From assembly GCF_900109175.1 (NCBI RefSeq), contig NZ_FNZE01000014.1:60069-124068 (forward strand): a stretch of 64,000 bases of DNA. The letters run 5' to 3'. Numbering within the stretch: the first letter of the stretch is position 1; each line of letters starts with the position of its first letter. Made by a program: the position numbers and the translations under genes. The stretch comes from Pseudomonas linyingensis (lineage in GTDB: Bacteria; Pseudomonadota; Gammaproteobacteria; Pseudomonadales; Pseudomonadaceae). The notes beneath the pieces are model-generated. The model did no database searches. It was not told the origin of the DNA and was given only the letters and a program-made list of their open reading frames with translations. Positions 42,085 to 53,276 of this stretch are shown here, in pieces.

Positions 42085-43332
42085 ATGCCCCTCGCACTGT
42101 CCCCTGTCGGCGCCGCCGGCCCGAACCTCAAGCAGCGCCTGGCGCGCGCCGAGCGGGTGAATCGCCTGAAGTCGCAGGCGTTGATCCTGCCGCTGCTGGC
42201 ATTCCTGCTGCTGACCTTCCTGGTGCCGATCGGTGCGCTGCTCTGGCGCAGCGTCGACAACCCCGAGGTGGTCGGCGCCCTGCCGCGCACGGTCGCGGCG
42301 ATCGACGCCTGGGACGGCCGCGGCCTGCCGCCGGAGCCGGTCTATCAGGCGTTCAGCACGGAGCTGGCGCAGGCTCGCCAGCAGAAGAGCCTGGGCGATC
42401 TGTCCAAGCGCCTGAACATGGAGCTGCCCGGCTACCGCAGCCTGCTGGCGAAGACCGCGCGCCAGCTGCCGCTGACCAGCGAGCCGGCTTCGTACCGGGA
42501 GGCGCTGGAGCGCATCGACGAGCGCTGGGCCGACCCGGCCTACTGGCAGGCCATCCGCCGCAACGCCAGCGGCGTCACCCCCTACTACCTGCTGGCCGCC
42601 CTCGACCATCGCGTCGACGAACTGGGCGAGCTGGCGCCGGCCACCCCGGACCAGGCGATCTACCTGGAGATCTTCGCGCGCACCTTCTGGATGGGCCTGG
42701 TGATCACCGCCATCTGCCTGGTGCTGGCCTATCCGCTGGCCTACCTGCTGGCCAACCTGCCGGCGCGGCAGAGCAACCTGCTGATGATCCTCGTGCTGCT
42801 GCCGTTCTGGACCTCGATCCTGGTGCGCGTGGCGGCGTGGATCGTGCTGCTGCAGTCGGGCGGACTGATCAACGGCGCGCTGCAGGCGCTGGGCATCATC
42901 GATGAGCCGCTGCAGCTGGTGTTCAACCGCACCGGCGTGTACATCTCGATGGTGCACATCATGCTGCCGTTCATGATCCTGCCGATCTACAGCGTGATGA
43001 AGGGCATCTCGCCGACCTACATGCGCGCCGCGGTGTCGCTCGGCTGCCATCCGTTCGCCAGCTTCTGGCGCGTGTACTTCCCGCAGACCCTGGCCGGGGT
43101 CGGCGCCGGTGGCCTCTTGGTGTTCATCCTGTCGATCGGCTACTACATCACCCCGGCGCTGCTGGGCAGCCCGAACGACCAGATGATCAGCTACTTCGTC
43201 GCCTTCTACACCAACACCACCATCAACTGGGGCATGGCCACGGCGCTGGGCGGCCTGCTGCTGGCCGCCACCCTGCTGCTCTACGTGATCTACAACTGGC
43301 TGGTCGGCGCCAGCCGCCTGCGCCTGGGTTGA
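42085..43332 (+). CDS. agtC: ABC transporter permease, PotB-like, with long periplasmic insertion
   Basis: A 415-residue inner-membrane permease. The first membrane segment (LILPLLAFLLLTFLVPIGALLW, about 34-55) is followed by about 140 hydrophilic residues (to about 195) before the remaining five segments; ordinary PotB/PotH proteins lack such a long insertion and are near 285 residues. The EAA-type loop is AAVSLGCHPFASFWRVYFPQTLAG. The start is ATG 42085 with CGGAG six bases upstream; a TTG two codons earlier is less likely. It pairs with the next permease to form the channel. Confidence 0.88.
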   Translation: MPLALSPVGAAGPNLKQRLARAERVNRLKSQALILPLLAFLLLTFLVPIGALLWRSVDNPEVVGALPRTVAAIDAWDGRGLPPEPVYQAFSTELAQARQQKSLGDLSKRLNMELPGYRSLLAKTARQLPLTSEPASYREALERIDERWADPAYWQAIRRNASGVTPYYLLAALDHRVDELGELAPATPDQAIYLEIFARTFWMGLVITAICLVLAYPLAYLLANLPARQSNLLMILVLLPFWTSILVRVAAWIVLLQSGGLINGALQALGIIDEPLQLVFNRTGVYISMVHIMLPFMILPIYSVMKGISPTYMRAAVSLGCHPFASFWRVYFPQTLAGVGAGGLLVFILSIGYYITPALLGSPNDQMISYFVAFYTNTTINWGMATALGGLLLAATLLLYVIYNWLVGASRLRLG

Positions 43333-43345
43333 GAGGAGAATCGCC

Positions 43346-44173
43346 ATGCTGAGCCCGTACATGTCGCCCGTCGAGCGGATCTGGTACTACAGCCTGCGCA
43401 CCCTGTGCGGCCTGATCCTGCTGTTCCTGATCCTGCCGGTGCTGGTGATCATCCCGCTGTCGTTCAATTCCGGCACCTTCCTGGTCTACCCGCTGCAGGG
43501 CTTCTCGCTGCGCTGGTACGAGGACTTCTTCACCGCCAGCGAGTGGCTGCGCGCGCTGAAGAACAGCCTGATCATCGCCCCGGCCGCCACCGTGCTGGCG
43601 ATGACCTTCGGCACCCTGGCGTCGATCGGCCTGACCCGCGGCGAATTCCGTGGCAAGGCCCTGCTGATGGGCATCCTGATCTCGCCGATGGTGGTGCCGG
43701 TGGTGATCGTCGCGGTGGCCAGCTACCTGTTCTTCGCCCCGCTGGGCCTGGGCAACAGCTACATCTCGCTGATCCTGGTGCATGCAGTGCTCGGCGTGCC
43801 CTTCGTGATCATCACCGTGACCGCCACCCTGCAGGGCTTCAACCAGAACCTGGTGCGCGCCGCCGCCAGCCTCGGCGCGCCGCCGCTGACCGCGTTCTTC
43901 CGGGTGACCCTGCCGCTGATCGCGCCGGGGGTGATCTCCGGGGCGCTGTTCGCCTTCGCCACCTCGTTCGACGAGGTGGTGGTGACCCTGTTCCTTGCCG
44001 GCCCAGAGCAGGCCACCATCCCGCGGCAGATGTTCAGCGGCATCCGCGAGAACCTCAGCCCGACCATCGCCGCCGCCGCCACCCTGCTGATCGGCTTCTC
44101 GGTGGTGATGCTGCTGACCCTCGAGTGGCTGCGCGGCCGCAGCGAGAAGCTGCGCACCCAGCTGCCGGAGTAA
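43346..44173 (+). CDS. agtD: ABC transporter permease, PotC-like
   Basis: A 275-residue permease with six hydrophobic segments (first LCGLILLFLILPVLVIIPLSF) and the EAA-type loop AAASLGAPPLTAFFRVTLPLIAPG near 175. GAGGAGAA precedes the start. Only 13 bases separate it from agtC. It forms the heteromeric channel with AgtC. Confidence 0.9.
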   Translation: MLSPYMSPVERIWYYSLRTLCGLILLFLILPVLVIIPLSFNSGTFLVYPLQGFSLRWYEDFFTASEWLRALKNSLIIAPAATVLAMTFGTLASIGLTRGEFRGKALLMGILISPMVVPVVIVAVASYLFFAPLGLGNSYISLILVHAVLGVPFVIITVTATLQGFNQNLVRAAASLGAPPLTAFFRVTLPLIAPGVISGALFAFATSFDEVVVTLFLAGPEQATIPRQMFSGIRENLSPTIAAAATLLIGFSVVMLLTLEWLRGRSEKLRTQLPE

Positions 44174-44205
44174 CGGACAATTCCATGCACAGACGGAGAG
44201 TGAGC

Positions 44206-45243
44206 ATGATGCAGGTATGCAGGGGCGGTCTGCTGGTCGCCTTGCTGGGCGGCGCGGTGGCGCCGGCGCTGGCCGACTACGTGACGGTGATTTCCTTCGG
44301 CGGGGCCAACCAGAAGGCGCAGCGCGAGGCCTTCTACGCTCCGTTCAAGCAGGCTACCGGCGACAAGGTGGTGCATGGCGCCTACAACGGAGACCTGGTC
44401 AAGCTGCGCGCCAAGCTGGAAATGAGCCATGTCTCCTGGGACGTGGTCGAGGTCGAGTCTCCCGAGCTCAAGCGCGGCTGCGAGGAGGGCCTGTTCGAGC
44501 GCCTCGATCCGGCCCTCGCCGGCAATCCGGTCGACTTCGTGCCCGGGGCGCTGCAGCCCTGTGGCGTGGGGGTCTTCGTCTGGTCGATGGCGCTGGCCTA
44601 TGACCCGCAGCGGGTGGCCAAGGCGCCCAGCGGCTGGAGCGACTTCTGGGACGTCAGGCGCCTGCCGGGCAAGCGCGGCCTGCGTCAGGGTGCGCGCTAC
44701 AATCTGGAGTTCGCGCTGATGGCCGACGGGGTCGCCGCGCAGGACGTCTACCAGGTGCTGGGCAGCGACGAAGGGGTCGCGCGCGCCTTCCGCAAGCTCG
44801 ACGAGCTCAAGCCGCATATCCACTGGTGGAAGGCCGGCGCGGAGCCGATCCGTGCGCTTGCCGAGGGCAGCGTGGTGATGAGCGCCGCCTACAATGGCCG
44901 GGTCAGCGCCGCCCGCACCGGGCAGTCGATCAATCTGGTGTGGACCGGCAGCATCTACGACTTCGACTACTGGGCGCTGCCCAAGGGCGTGCGCAAGGGC
45001 GAGCTGGCCCGGCGCTTCGTCGCCTTCGCCAGCCAGCCCGAGCAGCAGAAGGCGTTCGCCGAGCGCATCGCCTACGGCCCCACCAACCGCCGGGCGTTGC
45101 AGCTGCTCAGCCCGCAGGTGGCCGCCGAACTGCCCACCGCCGAGCAGAACATCGCCGGGGCCTTGGCTATGGACGCGGCGTTCTGGAGCCGGCACGGGCC
45201 GGCGCTGGAGCAGCGTTTCGCCGCCTGGCTCAAGGACGCCTGA
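44206..45243 (+). CDS. second periplasmic substrate-binding protein of the agt operon
   Basis: A 345-residue paralogue of the binding protein at 40924-41955. Most of the landmark stretches are shared: [92 protein letters not shown]. It has a signal peptide ending APALA. The start at 44206 (MMQVCRGG) has GGAGAG five bases upstream; ATG 44209 or 44185 are alternatives. In PAO1 the extra binding-protein gene (PA0602) lies before the ATPase gene; here it is the last gene. It may widen substrate range of the one permease. Confidence 0.85.
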   Translation: MMQVCRGGLLVALLGGAVAPALADYVTVISFGGANQKAQREAFYAPFKQATGDKVVHGAYNGDLVKLRAKLEMSHVSWDVVEVESPELKRGCEEGLFERLDPALAGNPVDFVPGALQPCGVGVFVWSMALAYDPQRVAKAPSGWSDFWDVRRLPGKRGLRQGARYNLEFALMADGVAAQDVYQVLGSDEGVARAFRKLDELKPHIHWWKAGAEPIRALAEGSVVMSAAYNGRVSAARTGQSINLVWTGSIYDFDYWALPKGVRKGELARRFVAFASQPEQQKAFAERIAYGPTNRRALQLLSPQVAAELPTAEQNIAGALAMDAAFWSRHGPALEQRFAAWLKDA

Positions 45244-45248
45244 AAACG

Positions 45249-45280
45249 CCGGGCCGCGGCAACCCTTGCCCGCGGCCCGG
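45249..45280 (+). terminator. strong hairpin after the agt operon, weak terminator
   Basis: CCGGGCCGCGG at 45249-45259 pairs perfectly with CCGCGGCCCGG at 45270-45280 (11 bp, 10-base loop), five bases past the stop codon. No T tract follows directly, so it may protect the 3' end of the message more than terminate. Confidence 0.45.
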
Positions 45281-45326
45281 TGAAGCTGGAAACTTTAGCT
45301 TTTCGGCTTCCCGCCCCGAGGTATCC

Positions 45327-46001
45327 ATGCAGCCCTTCGCCATCGCCCCGTCGATCCTCTCCGCCGATTTCGCCCGCCTGGGCGAGGAGGTGGACAACGT
45401 CCTCGCCGCCGGCGCCGACATCGTCCACTTCGACGTGATGGACAACCACTACGTGCCCAACCTGACCATCGGCCCGATGGTCTGCGCCGCGCTGCGCAAG
45501 TACGGCATCACCGCACCGATCGACGCCCACCTGATGGTCAAGCCGGTGGATCGGATCATCGGCGACTTCATCGACGCCGGCGCCAGCTACATCACCTTCC
45601 ATCCCGAAGCCAGCGAGCACATCGACCGCTCGCTGCAGTTGATCAGGGACGGCGGCGCCAAGGCCGGCCTGGTGTTCAATCCAGCCACCCCGCTGGACTG
45701 CCTGAAGCACGTGATGGACAAGGTCGACATGATCCTGCTGATGAGCGTCAACCCAGGCTTCGGCGGACAGAAGTTCATCCCCGGTACCCTCGACAAGTTG
45801 CGCGAGGCGCGCGCGCTGATCGACGCCAGTGGCCGCGGCATCCGTCTGGAGATCGACGGCGGTGTGAACGTCGCCAACATCGCCGAGATCGCCGCCGCCG
45901 GTGCCGACACCTTCGTCGCCGGCTCGGCGATCTTCAACCAGCCCGACTACAAGGCGGTGATCGACGCCATGCGCGCCGAGCTGGCCAAGGTCCGTTCGTG
46001 A
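45327..46001 (+). CDS. rpe: ribulose-phosphate 3-epimerase
   Basis: A 224-residue TIM-barrel enzyme that interconverts ribulose-5-phosphate and xylulose-5-phosphate. The N-terminus ([16 protein letters not shown]), metal histidines in [12 protein letters not shown] and DAHLMV, and the [11 protein letters not shown] phosphate loop are intact. It overlaps gph by four bases, and the rpe-gph-trp order is conserved in many gammaproteobacteria. Confidence 0.96.
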   Translation: MQPFAIAPSILSADFARLGEEVDNVLAAGADIVHFDVMDNHYVPNLTIGPMVCAALRKYGITAPIDAHLMVKPVDRIIGDFIDAGASYITFHPEASEHIDRSLQLIRDGGAKAGLVFNPATPLDCLKHVMDKVDMILLMSVNPGFGGQKFIPGTLDKLREARALIDASGRGIRLEIDGGVNVANIAEIAAAGADTFVAGSAIFNQPDYKAVIDAMRAELAKVRS

Positions 46002-46699
46002 CCGCACTTGCCGAGCTGTTCGCCGGGCGCCTGCCGCGTCTGGCGATGTTCGACCTGGACGGTACCCTGGTCGACTCGGTGCCCGACCTGGCCGCCGCGG
46101 TGGACCGCATGCTCGCCACCCTCGGCCGTCCGCCGGCCGGCAGCGAGCGGGTGCGCCTGTGGGTCGGCAACGGCGCGCGGGTGCTGGTGCGCCGCGCGCT
46201 GGCCGGCGACTTGGTCCACGACGGGGTGGACGAGGCGGTGGCCGCCGAGGCGCTGGCGCTGTTCATGGACGCCTACGCCGACAACCACGAGCTGACCCGC
46301 GTCTATCCCGGCGTGCGCGAGACCCTCGACTGGCTGCGCGAGCGCGACGTTCGGCTTGCGCTGATCACCAACAAGCCGGCGCGCTTCCTGCCCGAGCTGC
46401 TGGCGGACAAGGGCCTCGGCGGCTATTTCCAGTGGATCGTCGGCGGCGACACCCTCCCGCAGCAGAAGCCCGATCCGGCCGCGCTGTTCTGGGTGCTGGA
46501 GCAGGCCGGCGTCGCCGCCGGCGAAGCAGTGTTCGTCGGCGACTCGCGCAACGACGTGCGCGCCGCCAAGGCGGCGGGGGTCGCCTGCGTGGCGCTGTCC
46601 TACGGCTACAACCACGGCGAGCCGATCGCCCTGGAGAGTCCGGCGCTGGTGCTCGACGATCTGCGCCAGTTGGTTGATTCGTGCGCAGTGCTGCGCTAG
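45998..46699 (+). CDS. gph: phosphoglycolate phosphatase (HAD family)
   Basis: A 233-residue HAD phosphatase with motif [11 protein letters not shown] (nucleophile Asp near 18), motif [10 protein letters not shown] and motif [17 protein letters not shown]. It removes 2-phosphoglycolate, a by-product of DNA repair. The start is GTG 45998, overlapping rpe by four bases. The length is somewhat shorter than several relatives, mainly at the N-terminus. Confidence 0.92.
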   Translation: MTALAELFAGRLPRLAMFDLDGTLVDSVPDLAAAVDRMLATLGRPPAGSERVRLWVGNGARVLVRRALAGDLVHDGVDEAVAAEALALFMDAYADNHELTRVYPGVRETLDWLRERDVRLALITNKPARFLPELLADKGLGGYFQWIVGGDTLPQQKPDPAALFWVLEQAGVAAGEAVFVGDSRNDVRAAKAAGVACVALSYGYNHGEPIALESPALVLDDLRQLVDSCAVLR

Positions 46700-46740
46700 T
46701 GTGCCTGCACGTGTTCAAACCCCGCCGAAGAGATCAGATC

Positions 46741-46809
46741 GTGGTGGTCACCTGCAAATTGTGGATGAAGGTCATCAAGGCTCTGGCCCGCTGGCGCTGG
46801 CGCGCCTGA
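46741..46809 (+). CDS. trpL: candidate trp operon leader peptide (tryptophan-rich)
   Basis: A 22-codon reading frame starts at GTG 46741 and ends at TGA 46807-46809, 66 bases before trpE. It translates as MVVTCKLWMKVIKALARWRW plus RA. Three of 22 residues are tryptophan (codons 8, 18 and 20), and the last two are nearly adjacent just before the stop. GAAGAGA stands seven bases before the GTG. Tryptophan is rare in proteins, and attenuation of trpE has been reported in Pseudomonas putida, so ribosome stalling here probably controls trpE. A GC hairpin follows at 46821-46834, with scattered T tracts; I could not draw a convincing set of mutually exclusive structures. Confidence 0.65.
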   Translation: MVVTCKLWMKVIKALARWRWRA

Positions 46810-46875
46810 CATCGTCCCTGGCCGGCTCGCCGGCGCGTTTGCATTTCGACCGTTTTCCAGGCCCCGAGGCTGATC

Positions 46876-48354
46876 ATGACCCGTGAAGAATTCCTGCGCT
46901 TGGCCGCTGCCGGCTACAACCGCATCCCGCTCGCCCGCGAAACCCTCGCCGACTTCGATACCCCGCTGTCCATCTACCTGAAGCTGGCCGACGCCCCCAA
47001 CTCCTACCTGCTCGAATCGGTGCAGGGTGGCGAGAAGTGGGGGCGCTACTCGATTATCGGCCTGCCCAGCCGCACCGTGCTGCGCGTGCACGGCCACCAG
47101 GCGCGGGTGACGGTCGACGGCATCGAGACCGAGCGCCACGATTGCGCCGACCCGCTGGCCTTCGTCGAACAGTTCAAGGCGCGCTACAACGTGCCGACTC
47201 TGCCCGGCCTGCCGCGCTTCAACGGCGGCCTGGTCGGCTACTTCGGCTACGACAGCGTGCGCTACGTCGAGCAGCGCCTCGGCGCCTGCCCGAACCCCGA
47301 TCCGCTGGGCACCCCGGACATCCTGCTGATGGTCTCCGACGCGGTGGTGGTGTTCGACAATTTGGCCGGCAAGCTGCACGCCATCGTCCTCGCCGACCCC
47401 AGCGAGGCAGGTGCCTACGAGCAGGGCCTGGCCCAGCTGGATGCGCTGGTTGCGCGCCTGCGTCAGCCGATCACCCCGCGCCTGGGCGTCGACCTGAATG
47501 CGCCGCCGGGCAAGGAGCCGCTGTTCCGCTCCAGCTTCAGCCACGACGACTTCGAGCACGCGGTACGCGCCATCAAGGAGTACATTCTCGCCGGCGACTG
47601 CATGCAGGTGGTGATCTCCCAGCGCATGTCGATCCCGTTCCAGGCCGGGCCGATCGACCTGTACCGCGCGCTGCGCACCATCAACCCGACGCCGTACATG
47701 TACTTCTTCAACTTCGGCGACTTCCACGTGGTCGGCAGCTCGCCCGAGGTGCTGGTGCGCGTCGAGGACGGCCTGGTCACCGTGCGGCCGATCGCCGGCA
47801 CCCGTCCGCGCGGCACGACCGAGGAGGCCGACCTGGCGCTGGAGAAGGACCTGCTGTCCGACACCAAGGAGCTGGCCGAGCACCTGATGCTGATCGACCT
47901 CGGCCGCAACGACGTCGGTCGCGTGTCCGCCACCGGCTCGGTGAAGGTCACCGAGCAGATGGTCATCGAGCGCTATTCCAACGTGATGCACATCGTCTCC
48001 AACGTCACCGGCCACTTGAAGCCGGAGCTCTCGGCGATGGACGCCCTGCGCGCCATCCTGCCGGCCGGCACCCTGTCCGGGGCGCCGAAGATCCGCGCCA
48101 TGGAAATCATCGACGAGCTGGAGCCGGTCAAGCGCGGCGTCTACGGCGGCGCGGTGGGCTACCTGGCCTGGAACGGCAACATGGACACCGCCATCGCCAT
48201 CCGCACCGCGGTGATCAAGGACGGCGAGCTGCACGTGCAGGCCGGCGCCGGCATCGTCGCCGACTCGGTGCCCGCGCTGGAGTGGGAAGAAACCCTCAAC
48301 AAGCGCCGCGCGATGTTCCGCGCGGTGGCCCTGGCCGAACAAAGTGCAGAGTGA
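46876..48354 (+). CDS. trpE: anthranilate synthase component I
   Basis: A 492-residue enzyme that, with TrpG, converts chorismate to anthranilate. The N-terminal feedback site motif ([20 protein letters not shown]) and catalytic blocks ([57 protein letters not shown]) are intact. A tryptophan-rich leader peptide precedes it. trpG starts 13 bases downstream, so trpE-G-D-C can be one operon; in P. aeruginosa a pyocin cluster separates trpE from trpG. Confidence 0.97.
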   Translation: MTREEFLRLAAAGYNRIPLARETLADFDTPLSIYLKLADAPNSYLLESVQGGEKWGRYSIIGLPSRTVLRVHGHQARVTVDGIETERHDCADPLAFVEQFKARYNVPTLPGLPRFNGGLVGYFGYDSVRYVEQRLGACPNPDPLGTPDILLMVSDAVVVFDNLAGKLHAIVLADPSEAGAYEQGLAQLDALVARLRQPITPRLGVDLNAPPGKEPLFRSSFSHDDFEHAVRAIKEYILAGDCMQVVISQRMSIPFQAGPIDLYRALRTINPTPYMYFFNFGDFHVVGSSPEVLVRVEDGLVTVRPIAGTRPRGTTEEADLALEKDLLSDTKELAEHLMLIDLGRNDVGRVSATGSVKVTEQMVIERYSNVMHIVSNVTGHLKPELSAMDALRAILPAGTLSGAPKIRAMEIIDELEPVKRGVYGGAVGYLAWNGNMDTAIAIRTAVIKDGELHVQAGAGIVADSVPALEWEETLNKRRAMFRAVALAEQSAE

Positions 48355-48367
48355 AGGGGATACCGCC

Positions 48368-48960
48368 ATGCTCTTGATGATCGACAACTACGACTCCTTC
48401 ACCTTCAACCTGGTGCAGTACTTCGGCGAACTGGGGGCCGAGGTCGAGGTGGTGCGCAACGACGAGCTGAGCGTGGAGCAGATCCGCGCCCTCAATCCCG
48501 AGCGCATCGTGATTTCTCCCGGTCCCTGCACGCCCAACGAGGCCGGCGTGTCGCTGGCGGTGATCCGCGAGTTCGCCGGCCAGCTGCCGCTGCTCGGCGT
48601 GTGCCTCGGTCACCAGAGCATCGGTCAGGCCTTCGGCGGCGAGGTGGTGCGTGCGCGGGTGGCCATGCACGGCAAGACCAGCCCGGTGTTCCACCGCGAC
48701 CTGGGCGTGTTCGCCGGCCTGGCCAACCCGCTCACCGTGACCCGCTACCACTCGCTGGTGGTGCGCCGCGAGAGCCTGCCCGAGTGTCTGGAAGTCACCG
48801 CCTGGACCCGGTTGGAGGACGGCGCGGTCGACGAGATCATGGGCCTGCGCCACAAGACCCTCAACGTCGAGGGCGTGCAGTTCCACCCCGAATCGATCCT
48901 TACCGAACAGGGCCACGAGCTGCTGGCCAACTTCTTGAAGCAGAGCGGAGGCGTGCGCTG

Positions 48961-48961
<1 letters not shown>
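48368..48961 (+). CDS. trpG: anthranilate synthase component II (glutamine amidotransferase)
   Basis: A 197-residue class I amidotransferase that supplies ammonia to TrpE. The N-terminus [19 protein letters not shown], the nucleophile loop [15 protein letters not shown] (Cys near 79) and the HPES motif ([10 protein letters not shown]) are intact. The start at 48368 is supported by AGGGGATACC upstream; the frame is open further upstream but unconserved. It overlaps trpD by one base. Confidence 0.96.
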
Positions 48962-50807
<1,846 letters not shown>

Positions 50808-50819
50808 GTTCATCTGCCG

Positions 50820-50857
50820 AACGCAAAAGGCCGTCCCGAGGGACGGCCTTTTGCGTT
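50820..50857. terminator. bidirectional terminator between trpC and vfr
   Basis: A perfect 17-bp inverted repeat (50820-50836 with 50841-50857, loop CGAG) whose core is GGCCGTCC/GGACGGCC flanked by AAAA on one side and TTTT on the other. It serves the convergent trpC and vfr genes. Confidence 0.9.
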
Positions 50858-50870
50858 GGAGTGGCGTGCT

Positions 50871-51515
50871 TCAGCGGGTGCCGAACACCACCATGGTCTT
50901 GCCCTTGACGTTGACCAGGCCCTGCTCCTCGAGGGCCTTGAGCACGCGACCGACCATCTCCCGCGAGCAGCCGACGATGCGGCCGATTTCCTGGCGGGTG
51001 ATCTTGATCTGCATGCCGTCGGGATGGGTCATGGCGTCCGGCTGCTTGCACAGCTCGAGCAGGGTGCGGGCGACGCGGCCGGTGACGTCGAGGAAGGCCA
51101 GGTCGCCGACCTTGCGGGTGGTCTTGCGCAGGCGATCGGCCATCTGGCTGCCGAGGGTGTAGAGGATTTCCGGGTCCTGCTGGGTCAGCTCGCGGAACTT
51201 GGCGTAGCTGATCTCGGCCACTTCGCATTCGGTCTTGGCGCGCACCCAAGCGCTGCGCTCCTGCTCGTTGCCTTCGCGGTCGAACAGGCCCATCTCGCCA
51301 AAGAAGTCGCCGGGGTTGAGGTAGGCGATGATCATCTCGCGGCCATCGTCGTCCTCGATGAGGATGGTCACCGAACCCTTGATGATGAAGAACAGGGTTT
51401 CGCAGCGATCACCGGCATAGATGATGGTGCTCTTGGCCGTGTAGCGACGGCGGTGACAATGCGCGAGCAGCTTGTCGAGGTTCTTGATCTTTGGTGTGAG
51501 GCTGATAGCAACCAT
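50871..51515 (-). CDS. vfr: cAMP-binding virulence regulator Vfr (CRP family)
   Basis: A 214-residue CRP homologue. The cyclic-nucleotide domain contains the phosphate-binding cassette [25 protein letters not shown], a long dimerisation helix follows, and the C-terminal helix-turn-helix is [23 protein letters not shown]. In Pseudomonas, Vfr with cAMP controls virulence, motility and quorum-sensing genes. The gene is followed by the shared terminator and is divergent from the OsmC-like gene. I did not see a clear Vfr consensus site in the 236-base divergent region. Confidence 0.95.
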   Translation of the reverse strand: MVAISLTPKIKNLDKLLAHCHRRRYTAKSTIIYAGDRCETLFFIIKGSVTILIEDDDGREMIIAYLNPGDFFGEMGLFDREGNEQERSAWVRAKTECEVAEISYAKFRELTQQDPEILYTLGSQMADRLRKTTRKVGDLAFLDVTGRVARTLLELCKQPDAMTHPDGMQIKITRQEIGRIVGCSREMVGRVLKALEEQGLVNVKGKTMVVFGTR

Positions 51516-51751
51516 GCCCGGTCCCTAAAGGTTAAGGAAATAAGCCCGATAGTACAGGCAGTATCAAGTCCGTATTTTTATCGTGTCTTTATATAGGTGG
51601 GCCAGTGTGCCAGTAATGCGGCGTCAGCTTAACAGCCCCCCGGGGGACAATAGCCGAAAAATGCGCTGCCGGTCACAGAGCACCGACGAAAGAGAGCCGT
51701 CCCGTTGCTATGTTAGACTGTTGCACTTTTTTTGAGCACGGAGTCAGGCTG

Positions 51752-52174
51752 ATGAAAGCACGCATCCAGTGGGCCGGCGAGGCCATGTTCCTTGGCGAGT
51801 CGGGCAGCGGCCATGTGGTAGTGATGGACGGTCCACCCGAGAGTGGCGGGCGCAATCTGGGTGTGCGGCCGATGGAGATGCTCCTGCTCGGCCTGGGCGG
51901 CTGCAGCAGTTTCGACGTGGTCAGCATCCTCAAGAAGTCGCGCCAGGCGGTGGAGAGCTGCGAAGCCTTCCTCGAGGCCGAGCGCGCCGACAGCGAGCCC
52001 AAGGTGTTCACCAGGATCCACCTGCGCTTCGTGGTCAAGGGTCGCGGCCTCAAGGAGGCACAGGTCAAGCGCGCGGTCGAGCTGTCGGCGGACAAGTACT
52101 GCTCGGCGTCGATCATGCTGGCCCGCGGCGGCGTGGAAGTCAGCCACAGCTACGAGATCGTCGAGCTGGGCTGA
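51752..52174 (+). CDS. OsmC-like family protein (YhfA type)
   Basis: A 140-residue OsmC-fold protein. The first redox-type cysteine lies in LLGLGGCSSFDVVSILKKSRQ (near 49) and the second in SADKYCSASIML (near 114), the two positions that form the thiol peroxidase site in Ohr/OsmC. The YhfA subgroup has unknown substrate. The start at 51752 (MKARIQWAGEAMF) follows GGAG; an upstream in-frame ATG (51710) would add 14 unconserved residues. It lies between vfr and speD as in PAO1. Confidence 0.9.
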   Translation: MKARIQWAGEAMFLGESGSGHVVVMDGPPESGGRNLGVRPMEMLLLGLGGCSSFDVVSILKKSRQAVESCEAFLEAERADSEPKVFTRIHLRFVVKGRGLKEAQVKRAVELSADKYCSASIMLARGGVEVSHSYEIVELG

Positions 52175-52266
52175 TCCCTGCCAGGGTAGCCACCCGGTCA
52201 CAAACTGCCGGCAGGCTCTAGGCGAGCGCGGCCGGCATCGGCATAATGTTGCGCTTCATTTTTTCA

Positions 52267-52305
52267 GGCGCCGCGCGATCCCCAGGATCGCGCGGCGCCT
52301 TCTTC
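52267..52305 (+). terminator. long-stem terminator after the OsmC-like gene
   Basis: A perfect 15-bp stem (52267-52281 with 52285-52299, loop CCA), core GGCGCCGCGCGATCC, followed by TTCTTC. It separates the OsmC-like gene from speD; the remaining 110 bases before speD must contain the speD promoter. Confidence 0.75.
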
Positions 52306-52416
52306 ATTGCCAGTCGCCAACGCGAAGAGGTGCAAGCCGTCCTACGCAGGTGCCGCGAGTATCTGACGGGCATGCCACAACCGCGGCTGCGCCGCACACA
52401 TTGGGAGTTACCGACG

Positions 52417-53211
52417 GTGAAAAGCAAACTCAAGCTCCATGGCTTCAACAACCTGACCAAGACCTTGAGCTTCAACATCTACGACATCTGCTACGCCGAG
52501 ACGCCGGAAGATCAGCAGGCCTACGTCCAGTACATCGACGAGGTCTACGATGCCGAGCGCCTGACGCAGATCCTCACCGATGTGGTCGAGATCATCGGCG
52601 CGAACATCCTCAACATCGCCCGCCAGGACTACGATCCGCAGGGCGCCAGCGTGACCATCCTGATCTCCGAGCAGCCGGTGGAGCCCACCGACAGCCAGAT
52701 CGAGGAGTCGCCGGGCCCGCTGAAGGAGACCATCCTCGCGCACCTGGACAAGAGCCACATCACGGTGCACACCTATCCGGAAATCCATCCGGTGGAAGGC
52801 ATCGCCACCTTCCGCGTCGACATCGACGTGTCGACCTGCGGGGTGATCTCGCCGCTGAAGGCGCTCAACTACCTGATCCACTCGTTCGACTCGGACATCG
52901 TCACCGTAGACTACCGCGTGCGCGGCTTCACCCGTGACGTGGAGGGCAAAAAGCACTTCATCGACCACGAGATCAACTCGATCCAGAAGTACCTCTCCGA
53001 CGATACCAAGGAGGCGTACCAGATGACCGACGTCAACGTGTATCAGGAAAACCTGTTCCACACCAAGATGCTGCTCAAGGACTTCGACCTGGACAACTAC
53101 CTGTTCGGCGATGCGGCCAGCAATCTGTCCGCCGAGCAGCGCGAGCAGGTGGAAGAGCGGGTCCGTCACGAGATGCTGGAGATCTTCTACGGCCGCAACA
53201 TGCCGCGCTGA
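52417..53211 (+). CDS. speD: S-adenosylmethionine decarboxylase proenzyme (pyruvoyl type)
   Basis: A 264-residue proenzyme of the E. coli-type class, which self-cleaves to give a pyruvoyl cofactor. The processing site is K112-S113 in [12 protein letters not shown], and [15 protein letters not shown] carries the conserved cysteine. It supplies decarboxylated SAM for spermidine synthesis. The start is GTG 52417 with GGGAG nine bases upstream; the open frame extending to 52246 crosses the preceding terminator and is not coding. Confidence 0.95.
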   Translation: MKSKLKLHGFNNLTKTLSFNIYDICYAETPEDQQAYVQYIDEVYDAERLTQILTDVVEIIGANILNIARQDYDPQGASVTILISEQPVEPTDSQIEESPGPLKETILAHLDKSHITVHTYPEIHPVEGIATFRVDIDVSTCGVISPLKALNYLIHSFDSDIVTVDYRVRGFTRDVEGKKHFIDHEINSIQKYLSDDTKEAYQMTDVNVYQENLFHTKMLLKDFDLDNYLFGDAASNLSAEQREQVEERVRHEMLEIFYGRNMPR

Positions 53212-53224
53212 GATTTTCTGTACC

Positions 53225-53260
53225 ACAAAAAAGGGCATCCCGTGGGATGCCCTTTTTTGT
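53225..53260. terminator. bidirectional terminator between speD and coq7
   Basis: A perfect inverted repeat with core GGGCATCCC/GGGATGCCC flanked by AAAAAA and TTTTTT, so each convergent gene is followed by a U tract. Confidence 0.92.
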
Positions 53261-53276
53261 GTCTGGCGGCTGTGGC

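Noticed and set aside
46801..46837. Pairing of CGCGCC (46801-46806) with GGCGCG (46832-46837) as the trp antiterminator
   Set aside because: A ribosome stalled at the Trp codons would cover the first arm, which predicts the wrong direction of control. I leave the switch unassigned.
52246..52416. Upstream extension of speD by 57 codons
   Set aside because: It runs through the 15-bp terminator hairpin and is unconserved; GTG 52417 has a ribosome-binding site and gives family length.
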